This document shows, one piece after another, positions 34,640 through 45,352 of a stretch of 64,000 nt of DNA (position 1 is its first letter; the number at the start of each line of letters is the position of its first letter). Position numbers and translations under genes: made by a program. Origin of the DNA: Adiantum capillus-veneris (lineage: Eukaryota > Streptophyta > Polypodiopsida > Polypodiales > Pteridaceae). The stretch covers positions 22,584,077 through 22,648,076 of the forward strand of contig CM043946.1 of assembly GCA_014529385.2 (NCBI GenBank), written 5' to 3'. Under the pieces are notes generated by a model, which saw only the letters and a program-made list of their open reading frames with translations, made no database searches and was not told the DNA's origin.

Positions 34640-35760
34640 CCTCAAAAATTACTGCTTTAGTCTCCGTCCATTGACACATGTTTTGTGAAGCCTACCATCT
34701 ACATCCGTCAGTCAATAGCTGCCATTGTTGTACTGAGCACTCCTAATGACAAATGACCCTCGTATGTGGGTGAAAGCTTCTTATTCTTCCTAGTGTCCAA
34801 CAAATTGTCATACCTTAGAACCAACATACCTTTCTTGAGACCTTTTGCCTAAAGTCCTCTGTTGTAGGTAAGGCATCGTTGCTTTACCTATGGTGCATAG
34901 TAGTTGATCGCCTCCTTCCTATCTAGTTGAAGCCTCTCTAGATCAAGAATGTGGTTGTGGAAATTAACATTAGGGCATTCCATCTACCTAGTTAGCATCT
35001 TGAGACTAGACAATTACATTTTGATAGGTAAAATGGCCTCCTTATCATACACCAAGTGATAGGGTGTGAATCCTAGTGATGTTCTAAATGATGTGCGATA
35101 GGCTTAAAGAGTAGTCATAAGATGCTTGACCCAATCACTTGTGTGATCATTTACATGCTTAGTGACGATTTTGTAGATCATACCAGTAACCTTCTCCACC
35201 AAACCATTGCATTGTGGGTAGTAGGGAGTTGAGTGTCATCGTGAGATGCCCAAATTTTCCATTAGCTCTCCCATTAGGTCTCCTCTAAAACATGGTTCCC
35301 TATTAGAGAATATCTCAAGAGGAGTTTTGAAACAAATTTTTTTCAAATAAAAAGCTTTGCTACTTTATTAGCTGTAATGTGGGTGGTGGCTACTGCTTCA
35401 ACCCACCTAGTCATGTAGTCCACACCCATTATGATGTACAGTTTACCTGATTGGGTCCTTGGGAAAAGGCATGATAGCAGATTATAGGAGTTTGTGGCTG
35501 ATAGGTGAGTCTCCTACCCCTAGCCTTCTGACATTTCTTGCATGGTTTACACCAATGATAAACATCTCTTTGTAGACTAAGCCACACAAACCCAGCTTGT
35601 GGGATTTTATTATTAGTGATGTCAAGTGAAAAATTCCCTCCACAAACACCATCATGAAAACTTGACATGATTTTGGTGATCTCTCTAGAGAGAGATACAC
35701 GCCTAGAAATTTGATCCTTGCAGTAGAGGTTGTCATTGATAACCCATATGCACAAGCCAA
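34640..35760 (-). pseudogene. Element T1 (old Tat-like gypsy): integrase and C-terminal tail
   Basis: On the minus strand the zinc-binding part reads HDGVCGGN..GFVWLSLQRDVYHWCKPCKKCQ (35690-35560), then the core (DYMTRWVEA near 35420; the block before the catalytic glutamate near 35210), and a tail with MLVLRYDNLLDT near 34830, matching the end of the intact element's pol. The second zinc-binding His is replaced by Asn, and stops and frameshifts are frequent. It continues the RNase H at 35733-37058 and forms the 3' part of an element split by two later insertions. Confidence 0.85.
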
Positions 35761-37058
35761 TGCTTTTGGCCCTTGGTAAGATATTTAGGACACTCTCCTA
35801 TGTCCAAGAAACTCATGATGTCAGGTATAGGATTTCTACCTTGTAAGAGAGGAAACTTCAACTTGATTGCACCCACTGGAAAATCTTGTACTGTTTCTCT
35901 AGCTAGAGCATCCGTTTCTTGATTTTCTCCTCGAGGCACATGATGTAATTGTACAGCTTGGAACTTTCCTAAAAGTTCCTTAACTTGGCACAAATGGCCT
36001 AACAAGCTATGTATTTTACAAGCCCAAGTTCCTTGTATTTGTTTTATTAATAAAATGGCATAACCAAATACATTTAATCATTAAATACCTTGCATCACAC
36101 ACCACTCCATCCCAAGAGTTAAGGCTGCATATTCTGCCTCATTGTTGAAGTGATAATCCAAGAGATGACCAATGGAAAAAACCTTCTCCCCTTGCTTGTT
36201 CAAGATGACAATGCCATCTTCAACATTGTCCACTCTCCTTCCTTAGGCTCCATAAAAGAAAAGAGAGTGAGCACCTCACACCACCCCATCCCAAGAGTTA
36301 AGGCTGCATATTCCGCCTCATTGTTGAAGTGATAATCCAAGAGATGACCAATGGAAAAAACCTTCTCCCCTTGCTTGTTCAAGATGACAATGCCATATTC
36401 AACATTGTTCACTCTCCTTTTGTAGGCTCCATCAAAGAAAAGAGAGTGGGCACCTTCCAACTTAGGGATCTTCAGCATAGGAATTACTTCTTTATCACTT
36501 GCCGTGATTTTTAGCTTCTTTCCATAGTGGCAATGAGTGAGTGCTTTTGGCCCTTGGTGAGATCTTTAGGACACTCTCCTATGTCTAAGAAACTCATGAT
36601 GTCAGGTATAGGATTGCTACCCTGGAAGAGAGGAAGCTTCAACTTGATTGCACCCACTAGAAAATCTTGTAGTGTTTCTTTAGCTAGAGCATCCGTTTCT
36701 TGATTTTCTCCTTGAGGCACATGATGTAAAAGTTCCTTAACTTGGCACAAATGGCCTAAAAATCTATGGCTTTTACAAGCCCAAGTTCCTTGTATTTGTT
36801 ATGCTAGTAGCATGACATCACCAAATACATTTAAGCATCGAATACCTTGCATCACACACCACTCTATCCCAAGAGTTAAAGCTGCATATTCTGCCTCATT
36901 GTTGAAGTGAGAATCCAAGAGATGTCCAATGGAGAAAACCTTCTCCACTTGCTCGTTGAAGATGACAATGCCAACTATAGCTTTGTCCACTCTCCTTTTG
37001 TAGGATCCATCAAAGTAAAGAGAGTGAGACCCTTCCAACTTAGGGATCTCCAACACAT
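35733..37058 (-). pseudogene. Element T1: archaeal-type RNase H region, internally duplicated
   Basis: Three copies of the same RNase H segment lie here on the minus strand: 36800-37083 (LYFDGSYKRR..NNEAEYAAL), 36276-36478 (LFFDGAYKRR) and 36096-36275. The last two are a 180-bp tandem pair. The following connection segment (QFHHVPRGENQETDALA-like) also appears twice, at 35761-36005 and 36542-36750, offset by about 780 bp. The catalytic blocks FFDG and NNEAEY are preserved. The duplications make this a pseudogene. The right border at 37058 is where the young Tat element inserted. Confidence 0.85.
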
Positions 37059-37230
37059 TGAGGCGGTCCGGGGCGGGCAACAAGAAGAGTGGCCTCTAAG
37101 CACCCTTGTAGGCTCCCGCGCTGCTCAATTGGGTTGGGGTTGGAAAAAACAACAAACACACACAAAAACCTGCAACCTAACCCTACACAAATTTGGGGCA
37201 CCACCTAGTTTTGGATGCAAACTAGGATGC

Positions 37231-37302
<72 letters not shown>

Positions 37303-39667
37303 TGCTTGGTCTGCTTTGAAATGTATCGGCAATGATCAAGCAAACACAATTATATATGTAAGAAAGAGAGAGAAGAGGTAGGGGATGCTTGTTGCAATAA
37401 TACCTTCTTACAAATCTGTTATGACCGATCAAAGTGAGATTAGTATTTGTTCAACATAGCTTGAGTAAATTTCACCACGACACATCACAAGAAAAGCCAC
37501 CCCAATCACTGTCTTAAGGCCAGGGGAGTCCTCTCCACCCTGTCGCCCTCTTACAATATGTGGGATTTATGGCTAAATTGATGACAACACCCAGACACAA
37601 GCTATCAACAACTAAAAATATCACCAAGACACTTACACATCATTGTTGTCCATTACTTCATGTTGGAAGAGAGACAAAGTATCCAAGCTTAGTCCAAATC
37701 CACCCTCCTTGATTCAGCAAATGTTGGGCTTACACTAGTAGGAGGAATGATAGGTTTTCCACTCTCAATTGAATGATCGCTCTCTCTCTTACAATGGCAT
37801 AGAGTTCCCGTGCTAATCACCCCTATTACAACACATGCACAAGCATAAGACAATGAGCTTCCACTCAAGAGCTCCTTCTAGAGAGGTTGAGCTCGGCTTC
37901 TCAAGCTATAGCATAGTGCTCTTGCTTATGGCTCTCCCATTTTTGTGCTAGCTACACCCTCCTTTTATAGCAATTTTGAGGGCTAGGGTTACTTCTCTAA
38001 CCATGGTTGGGTTAGAATTTCTTTTGCTTGGAATTGTCAAGAAGTTGGTGTGGATAGATGAAGAAGAGAGAGAGAAGAGAAGCGGAGGTGATAGGACTTT
38101 TCATAGTAGGTTAGTGTTAGTAAATTAGTAGAGTTAGTATTTTTATTGATTTACAAATGGAATTGGATATTTACAATGGGAGTATCTATGTAGGATACAA
38201 ATAAGGAATAAAAAACTCTTAATAGGTAAGAAAATATGGATTTCTTACAATGTTGATGCTCCAAGTGTCTTGAGTAGGGTCAATTTTGACGCTTGTTGAC
38301 GGTCCACTAGCTTTGACGGTACATTTTTTCTCCACTCTTGACCTTCCTTGAGAGCCAAGGTAAGTGAACATGAGTAATCAATCACCATGGTGCTGTCTTT
38401 CAAGAGAAGAGGCTAAATTTTGTGGTTTTTTTGATAGATATGGGTAATATGGATGAGGAAAAATGAGACTAGGTGGTCAATTTTTGGAATGGAAGTGTGT
38501 GTAGGAGACATGAGGTCACCATGGTTTCTCTTATTCTTCAAGGTTGAGAAGAAGGTGAGTAGGGTGCAGAGAGGAGTGGTGAGAGAGGTAGGGATGATGA
38601 GTGGAGAAGTGTGTGTGAAACAGGAAAATGATAAAGTGGAAGAGGGAGTGTGGCTGCATAGCATGGGCAAACTGGGGTCCACCAATAAAATCATAGCTCA
38701 CAGCTCGTAGCTCAAAAAAATATGAAAACATTTGAGGTAAAAGTTCAGCTGACGAGCTACAACGTTTGTTTGTATCACCTTTTCAAATTCGGGGAGCATG
38801 TGATCTTTAAAAATTCAGCAAAACTGACTGTTTTTTCCACTGCACAAAGTCCTTATGAGGTCCTTCTTTGGATGATTCTTTTGAATACCTCCAAGAGTGA
38901 GCTCCCCATGGTGCATGCATGCATGCCACATACCCTTGACCGTATTTGGTAGGTCTATAATTGAAGATATTGTTGAGATCATGATATAAGTGAATAGTAC
39001 AACTAAGAAAATCAAATATTGAGGGGTCTAAAAGAATATGTACATGTCAAATATAAATAATATAGGTGGAAAAAATATAAAGGGGTCAAAATAAATCTCT
39101 CTCATTATAAGTCTACCATAAAAAGATGAATATTTTTGGTGGTCTAATTTATGAGAGTAATAGAGAATAGATGTAGGAAGGAAAAAATCACAATAGTGAA
39201 AAAATATACACATAAATAGAACTAGTTTGTTTGGATTTTTGTTGGGATGGAGTTACACCAAAAATAAGAGAAGCTTGCATGAAATTATTTTTATATGGAA
39301 TAAAGAGTATGCAAAATGGTATGAAAAAATATGGTAATGTTGAGTCAATGTACATAGCATAAATAACACACACCTAAGTATAAATATTTAAATAAATACC
39401 AAAATAATTATGAAAAATCCTTTTATTTAGGCCCTATATACAATAAAATATTTACACACAAATGGACCATAATATACTTATATTTTTTTGGCTCAAATAG
39501 CCCAGTAACTAGCTAATTGAGGGTTTTTAAGAAAATATGGAGAAAGTCCCTAACTCACACACGCCTATGTACAATGAAATGGTAGGGATAGCCACAGTGT
39601 TTGGATGATTTTGGTAGGGTGGGTTAACTCACTATGGCAATTACGGAGAGCCGAAAAACGGCTATCA
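37059..39667 (-). mobile_element. Young Tat-like element: 3' LTR
   Basis: A 2609-bp LTR with ends TGATAGCC...CCGCCTCA on the minus strand (plus strand TGAGGCGG...GGCTATCA). It is the same length as the copy at 45126-47734 and nearly identical to it, apart from scattered substitutions and balancing indels in the GA tract and elsewhere. A TATA box (CTATAAAAGG on the minus strand) lies at 37961-37970. A (GA)n microsatellite occupies 37231-37299. The host sequence left of it is element T1; the four bases ACAT border both ends of the insertion. Confidence 0.92.
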
Positions 39668-39683
39668 TTAGCCCTCCCCCTGG
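39668..39683 (-). other. Polypurine tract of the young Tat-like element
   Basis: The minus strand reads ccagggggagggctaa immediately before the LTR start TGATAGCC, the expected primer for plus-strand synthesis. Confidence 0.8.
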
Positions 39684-39705
39684 ATGATGGTATATTCATG
39701 TACCA

Positions 39706-42700
39706 TCATAGAGCATCTTGCATCTTTTTCAAAGAGAGTGCTTCAGAGTCCTTGATGAGATCTTCATTGTTTGGCCCCTCAAATATTTGGTTTGAGTTAT
39801 ACTCATGCTTCACAGAACAATACCTACATGAGATAGCTTCCTTTTGACAGATCTTTGGTAGATCCTTTGGTAGAAGGCGACTCAAATAAGGCTTCAAGCG
39901 ATACCCATTTACCTTATTGGAGTGCTCTTTCCTATTGAAGTCCATAAGTTGATAGTAAATTGAATTGAAAGCCTTCTTAACTATGTATGCCCCCTGCCAT
40001 CTAGTTTCAAATTTGGCATCAAAACAATTATCGAGTGGATTGTCATACCTTAGCACAAGATCTCCTTCATTGATTCCTTTGTCCTTCAGTTTCTTGTCAA
40101 GCTTTTCCTTTGTCTGTGTGGCTTTCCTCTTGTAGCACTCGTATGCTTCTTCTCTTTTCCACTCAAGCTCAGCTAGGGTAAGAAGTCGATCCATCCATGC
40201 TTCTTGATCATCTTGTGCTACTTTGCCATGAAGTCGCATTGTTGGAATGTTGAGCTCAATTGGTTGTAAAGCCTCTTGACCATAGACCAAGTGAAATGGT
40301 GTAAACTCCGTGGCTTCCCTATATGTGGTTCGATACGCCCACAAGGCACCATCCAAGAAGTCATCCCACAACTTTGTCTTGTTTCTCACCATCTTTCTAA
40401 TGATTCTTGCAATGACACCATTAGCTTTTTCTACCAGACCATTGGTTTGGGGATAGTAGGGTGTACTATGACGATGTAGAATGTGAAGTTCTTCACAGAC
40501 CTTTGTGAGCAAGCCCTTTCTAAACCCTGGACCATTATCAGAAACAATCTCCAAAGGTGTGCCAAATCTACAACAAATGTGAGTGTAGACAAATTTGCTC
40601 ACTGTCCTCTCATTTACCTTTGCCACACTTTGTGCTTCCACCCACCTAGTCATATAGTCTACAACAACTAGAATGTAGAGTTTACCATTTTTTGTCCTAG
40701 GAAGAGGACCCATAACATCAATGCCCCACTTTTCAAAGGGTCCATTTGCAAGCACGATTTGCCTTGGACCATAAACCAATCTTCTATTCCCATTTACCTG
40801 ACAGTTGTGACAACTTTTACACCAATGTTGGACATCCACATGCAGACTTGGCCAAACATACCCCGCAAGCAAAATCTTCTTCACAGCTAACTCTTGGGCA
40901 AAATGACCACCACATGCCTCTTCATGCAAACCTTTTAGAATGGCTAGAATTTCCTTGATAGTTGGTACTCTTCTGCACACTTGATCCTTCCCTCTTTGAT
41001 AGAGGGATCCTTTTAGGAAGAGATACACGCTTGCCTTTTTCACGAGTCTCCTCTTCTGAGCCTTCGTGAAGTCTTTTGGAAACTCACCCTCCAAAATGTA
41101 CCTAATAATGGGAGTCAATGACTCCAATCCCTGGTATCTCGATTGCTTGACAGTTGCTACCACCATGATGACCTGCACTTCTTTCTCAACACATGTAACT
41201 GCTTGTTGTGCAAGTAAATTGGCATCTTCATTTTGTTTCCTAGGAATATGATATAGTTTCACTTCTTTAAATTGATTAAACAATCTACAAATGGCATGAA
41301 CTTTTGTCCTTAGGCTTTCATTCTTGCATGCCCAAATTCCTACAATTTGCTTCACAATGAGAAGTGCATCCCCTTTTACCATGAGACGTTGTATACCTTG
41401 GCCAATGGATATCTTTAAACCATGAAGTAGTGTGTCATATTCTGCTTCATTGTTGCTAGTTGAACCTGGTAGATTGACCTTCTCTTGCATGATCACCTCC
41501 CCCCTTGGATTGAGCAATACTAGCCCTCCCCCCGCTTTTCCTGTGACTCGTCGAAAAGATCCATCAAAGAACAAGGTAAAAGCATTAGGAATACTTTTAG
41601 GTGGTGGCAATGGTAGGGTCTTTACTTCAGGCACCTTAATCTCCTTCTCATGTACCCTATAAGTAAGGATCCCTGCCAATTGTGCATGCACACTATCTTC
41701 TACCTTGAAAGAGTATTGGAACTCTTGCAATTCCATAATCCACTTTGAGATCCTAGTGCTAAGATTCATTTGAGATGACACCCAAGGAAACAAATTTTCT
41801 GCAGTGAGAATTACAAAAGGTTTTGGTAGCAAGTAGGATCTAAACTTTCTCACCGCAAACATGAGAGAAAGCATCATGAGTTCTGCCTCCGTGTAGCCTC
41901 TCTCCAAAGCATTCATGACCCTACTAGCAAAGTAGATGGGTCGCATCCGGGTACTATGGAGATCTTGTTGAAGCAAAACCGCTCCAATTGTTTCTTTCCC
42001 AACACTAGAGCTAACAAAGAATGTGTACTCCCAACAAGGAGGCATGAGTGTTGGTAGCCCTGACATGATGACTTTAATGTTACAAAAGTACTCTTCAAGC
42101 TCATAAGACCATGAAAATTCTACTTGTTGTGTCAACTTTTGCAAAGGATGAAGCAACTCCGAAGCTAAGTGAATAAAGCGTGACATATACTTCACCTTTT
42201 GAATGAATGAGATGACCTCTTTGAGATTCTTGGGTGATGGGAGTTCAAGAAGAGCCTTTGCCTTTGAAGGATCCACCTCAATGCCTTTATAGGAAACCTT
42301 GTGACCAAGCAAGATCACTTCATCCTCACCTATGTGACACTTGTCGGGGTTGAGTTTGCCTCCCATGTCGTAGAGCTTCTTTAAACCTTCTTCTACCCTT
42401 TGTAGATGCAATGATTTTGAGCTATAAATGCAAAAATCATCAATTAAAACCCTAATAGACTTTCCAAAGAATGCTTGAAACACCATGTTCATGAAGCGTT
42501 GGAAAGTTGCAGGAGCATTTGTCAGTCCAAATGGCATGACTCTAAAAGCATAACAACCCCAAGGAGTGATGAAGGTTGTTTTCAACTGATCTTCCAATGC
42601 GATCCCTATTTGAAAGTAACCCGAGTATCCATCACACACATTGTACTTCTCATGACCAGCTACCTCATTTAGTATCTCATCTTGAAATGGGAGGGGAAAG

Positions 42701-44079
42701 TGATATCTTTTTGTTGCCTCATTGAGTGGATGGTAATCCACACACACCCTCCACTTGCCATTTTTCTTAGGAGTGACAACAATGAGAGAGACCCACTCTG
42801 AATTCTCCACTGGATAAATGAAACCTGCTCCTAGAAGCTTTCTTACCTCCTTGAGTAAAGCTTGCTCCTTGATGATTCCTAGCCTTCGTAGCTTCTGAGC
42901 CTTAGGTGTGGCCTCTGGCTTCAACTCAATTTTGTGTTGAACAACATCTACTCCACGCACGTCGGTGTAGTCTTTAGCAAAAAGCCTAGGAAATTTTCTT
43001 AACACACCTTTGAGCTCCTCTCTTTCATCCTTTGTAAGTGTTGTAGATAACATACCTTCTAGCATTCTTTCATCTTCCACTTTTTGGTTTTCTTGGGAAC
43101 CTACCTCTTCCAAACCTGGGCAAGAGGTCTCTTGGTTGTTTGGCTTAAACCTTACCCCCATGACTTCGATGGAAGACTCCTCTTCAGTAATGCTGCCGCT
43201 ACTTTCTCCTTCTGAAGTGCTATCGGTCCAGCCTTCCTCCGTCTCACTTTGAAATGATTCTTCATGGAGCTCCTCTTGGCGTTGCTCCTTCATGTCAAAG
43301 AAAACCTTCTTATGATTGTCATTCTTGCAAATTAGCTTTCCACTCTCCCAATCTTGCAAAGCTCGAATTTTCATTAGCCATGGTCTCCCTAGGATAAATG
43401 GGTGACCATTTCCTTTGGTAGACATGACATAGAAATCCACTGCCTTCTTAATGCCAAAGGCCTCCACAGAGACATTTTTACAAATGCCTACACACCTAGC
43501 TTTGCTATTGTTTGCCATCTTGACTTTAATTTCAGGTGTCTCATGGATGTGCATGCCTAGTTTTTGCATGAGTCCCTCTGTCATGATGCAAATTTGTGCA
43601 CCCCCATCCACTAGACCTTTCCTAACCAATCTTCCTTTGATGCAACAATCTAGCACATGTGTAATATCCTCATTCGTTTCAGCATGTGCAATTTTTACAA
43701 CAGGCACACTCTCTTTTATCTTTCTCCTAGTGCTAACTGCCTTCGTTAAATCCCTCCTAACTTGTGGGCATAATGCAAGAAATTGAGGCCATGAGATATT
43801 AGGACCCTTACCTCTCATGTCTTCCAATAGGTGGTATGGAGCCATACCATGTCCAAGAGGGAAGTCTTGGAGATTGATACGACGTCGAGTCCTCTTAGCT
43901 TCCTTGGTCTCCTTTGACTTCTTTTCTTGTCCATGATCACTTTGTGATGTGACTCCTTCTTTCTCTTTACCTTTTCCTCGGCCACGCTTAATGCCATTTG
44001 CTTCCATGTCAACCTCATTTGAGTTTGTCACCTCTACTACATGCACATTTGGGTCTAGAAAAGGTGGAACTCCTTCCAC
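39706..44079 (-). CDS. pol: Gypsy (Tat-like) pol polyprotein, intact
   Basis: 1457 codons without a stop. Order of domains: basic N-terminus; aspartic protease with VDGGAQICIM (D158); acidic linker (270-310); RT with WRVCVDY (443-449), MPFGLTNAPATFQRF (515-529) and LIDDFCIYS (545-553), where the usual aromatic before x-D-D is Leu; a gypsy RNase H whose usual TDAS is SSSVG (690-694), so lacking its first Asp; a second, archaeal-type RNase H with FFDGS (D839), NNEAEY (E878/E880), VKGDAL (D904) and EDANLLA (D952); integrase with H1052, H1059, C1090, C1093 and the triad D1121, D1181, E1217 (35 apart); and a tail with a WQGAY block. Two RNases H in this order is the mark of Tat/Ogre elements. The frame opens with GTG; the first Met is residue 25. 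Confidence 0.93.
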   Translation of the reverse strand: MEGVPPFLDPNVHVVEVTNSNEVDMEANGIKRGRGKGKEKEGVTSQSDHGQEKKSKETKEAKRTRRRINLQDFPLGHGMAPYHLLEDMRGKGPNISWPQFLALCPQVRRDLTKAVSTRRKIKESVPVVKIAHAETNEDITHVLDCCIKGRLVRKGLVDGGAQICIMTEGLMQKLGMHIHETPEIKVKMANNSKARCVGICKNVSVEAFGIKKAVDFYVMSTKGNGHPFILGRPWLMKIRALQDWESGKLICKNDNHKKVFFDMKEQRQEELHEESFQSETEEGWTDSTSEGESSGSITEEESSIEVMGVRFKPNNQETSCPGLEEVGSQENQKVEDERMLEGMLSTTLTKDEREELKGVLRKFPRLFAKDYTDVRGVDVVQHKIELKPEATPKAQKLRRLGIIKEQALLKEVRKLLGAGFIYPVENSEWVSLIVVTPKKNGKWRVCVDYHPLNEATKRYHFPLPFQDEILNEVAGHEKYNVCDGYSGYFQIGIALEDQLKTTFITPWGCYAFRVMPFGLTNAPATFQRFMNMVFQAFFGKSIRVLIDDFCIYSSKSLHLQRVEEGLKKLYDMGGKLNPDKCHIGEDEVILLGHKVSYKGIEVDPSKAKALLELPSPKNLKEVISFIQKVKYMSRFIHLASELLHPLQKLTQQVEFSWSYELEEYFCNIKVIMSGLPTLMPPCWEYTFFVSSSVGKETIGAVLLQQDLHSTRMRPIYFASRVMNALERGYTEAELMMLSLMFAVRKFRSYLLPKPFVILTAENLFPWVSSQMNLSTRISKWIMELQEFQYSFKVEDSVHAQLAGILTYRVHEKEIKVPEVKTLPLPPPKSIPNAFTLFFDGSFRRVTGKAGGGLVLLNPRGEVIMQEKVNLPGSTSNNEAEYDTLLHGLKISIGQGIQRLMVKGDALLIVKQIVGIWACKNESLRTKVHAICRLFNQFKEVKLYHIPRKQNEDANLLAQQAVTCVEKEVQVIMVVATVKQSRYQGLESLTPIIRYILEGEFPKDFTKAQKRRLVKKASVYLFLKGSLYQRGKDQVCRRVPTIKEILAILKGLHEEACGGHFAQELAVKKILLAGYVWPSLHVDVQHWCKSCHNCQVNGNRRLVYGPRQIVLANGPFEKWGIDVMGPLPRTKNGKLYILVVVDYMTRWVEAQSVAKVNERTVSKFVYTHICCRFGTPLEIVSDNGPGFRKGLLTKVCEELHILHRHSTPYYPQTNGLVEKANGVIARIIRKMVRNKTKLWDDFLDGALWAYRTTYREATEFTPFHLVYGQEALQPIELNIPTMRLHGKVAQDDQEAWMDRLLTLAELEWKREEAYECYKRKATQTKEKLDKKLKDKGINEGDLVLRYDNPLDNCFDAKFETRWQGAYIVKKAFNSIYYQLMDFNRKEHSNKVNGYRLKPYLSRLLPKDLPKICQKEAISCRYCSVKHEYNSNQIFEGPNNEDLIKDSEALSLKKMQDAL

Positions 44080-44127
44080 TCCTTGTGGAGGTGGTCTTGC
44101 TCCATTTGGCCTTTGTAGAAGCCATGG

Positions 44128-44568
44128 TTACTGACTAGTTCCTTCTCCTGCATTCATCACTGGGTAATTCAAGTTAGGTCTCCCTGGCTCCCCACGGGGC
44201 CAAGGACAATTATACATCCCATGTCCAGACTCACCGCAATTCCAGCATTGCAAGACTCTCCTAAGTCGTGAATCTCGCTCTTCAGACTTCTTTGCTTGTC
44301 CCTTTGGACCTACAGCTTGTGCAAGGTGAATTGAAAAGCTGCTTAAAGATTCATTTAACTTCTCAATCACTTCCGCCATTACCTCAGGAAGCTCCCTAGA
44401 TGTTGATGCTTGTGACTTACCTTTGGGTCTAAGACCTTCTATTGGAACCTCTCCCCTTAGGCACTTGAGTTTTCTATATTTCTCAGCAGCCCTAGTTTCA
44501 GCTGCATCGAAGGTAGCAGGTGCAGTGACAACACGTTTTTGTTTTTCTTTCTTAAAAAATTTACACAA
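44128..44568 (-). CDS. gag: Truncated gag C-terminus with zinc knuckle
   Basis: A 146-codon frame without an ATG at its start (TAG lies four codons upstream of the first counted codon). Its first part, PATFDAAETRAAEKYRKLK, aligns with the end of the T3 capsid (PRTFEEAVEIAKTKEW). It ends with a CCHC zinc knuckle, CWNCGESGHGMYNC, that would bind RNA in the nucleocapsid. All of the capsid before that point is missing. The frame is the same as pol's, separated by one TAA at 44128-44130. The element could not make its own capsid from this copy. Confidence 0.8.
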   Translation of the reverse strand: MCKFFKKEKQKRVVTAPATFDAAETRAAEKYRKLKCLRGEVPIEGLRPKGKSQASTSRELPEVMAEVIEKLNESLSSFSIHLAQAVGPKGQAKKSEERDSRLRRVLQCWNCGESGHGMYNCPWPRGEPGRPNLNYPVMNAGEGTSQ

Positions 44569-44594
44569 TAATTTTTTCTAAATTGCAATCTATT

Positions 44595-45047
44595 CTACAA
44601 CAAAATAAAAATATTCACATCAAATGACCTATGATAATCAATAAGAGGCAGGATGACAGGGTTTGGTGATGCGAGAATTTCTCCTACTCTTTGGGCACCA
44701 AACATGAACATCATACATTGTTGAAAGTGGATCTTCCTACTAATTGCAAAGTTTATTCTAATGTGTGGAGTGAAATGGAAGGGAAAAACCTCTATTCTTG
44801 GGCCATTATCCATGGTCTATGCATGACCTAATTCTTAAAACAAAACAAAAATATAGACGTCCAAACTAAGGTCGTACCTAATGAGAGGCAAAATAAAGGG
44901 ATTTACTGATGCGTTTATCTTTGCCAACCTAAGGGGACCTAAAATTCTACGAATTACACGTTGAAATTGTAACTTAGTACTAGCAATTATGTGTACCTTT
45001 TGCCTTGCAATCGAAATGAAAGGATCATACAAATTCTCGTGATTCAT
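44595..45047 (-). repeat. Tandem pair of small ORFs in the gag leader position
   Basis: Two ATG-started minus frames, 45047-44835 (70 codons) and 44813-44595 (72 codons), are diverged copies of one unit about 235-240 bp long. They end alike: NPFILPLIRYDLSLDVYIF and NPVILPLIDYHRSFDVNIF, with further shared positions before (F-Q, G, R, I, A-S). The plus-strand translations of the same units also resemble each other, so the similarity does not prove which strand, if any, is coding. They occupy the place where gag matrix and capsid should be. I do not recognise a family. Confidence 0.6.
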
Positions 45048-45105
45048 GCAAACTACTTGACTATTCTAAAGATTGATCCTACACAAAAACATACACAAGT
45101 TGGTT

Positions 45106-45122
45106 CCTCAATGGGGGCACCA
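45106..45122 (-). other. Primer binding site of the young Tat-like element
   Basis: Three bases past the LTR end the minus strand reads TGGTGCCCCCATTGAGG, beginning with the obligatory TGG. A similar TGGTGCCCGCCACCGAGG stands at the corresponding place in T3 (63441-63458). The tRNA is not identified. Confidence 0.75.
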
Positions 45123-45125
45123 ATT

Positions 45126-45298
45126 TGAGGCGGTCCGGGGCGGGCAACAAGAAGAGTGGCCTCTAAGCACCCTTGTAGGCTCCCGTGCTGCTCAATTGGG
45201 TTGCGGTTGGAAAAAAACAACAAATACACACACAAACCCGCAACCTAACCCTACACAAATTTGGGGCACCACCTAGTTTTGGATGCAAACTAGGATGC

Positions 45299-45352
<54 letters not shown>

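Noticed and set aside
37125-37432. Frames beside the (GA)n tract of the young LTRs, also 45163-45480
   Set aside because: Repeat-driven and located inside LTRs.
43010-43786. Plus-strand frames opposite the pol gene
   Set aside because: Antisense shadows of the 1457-codon pol.
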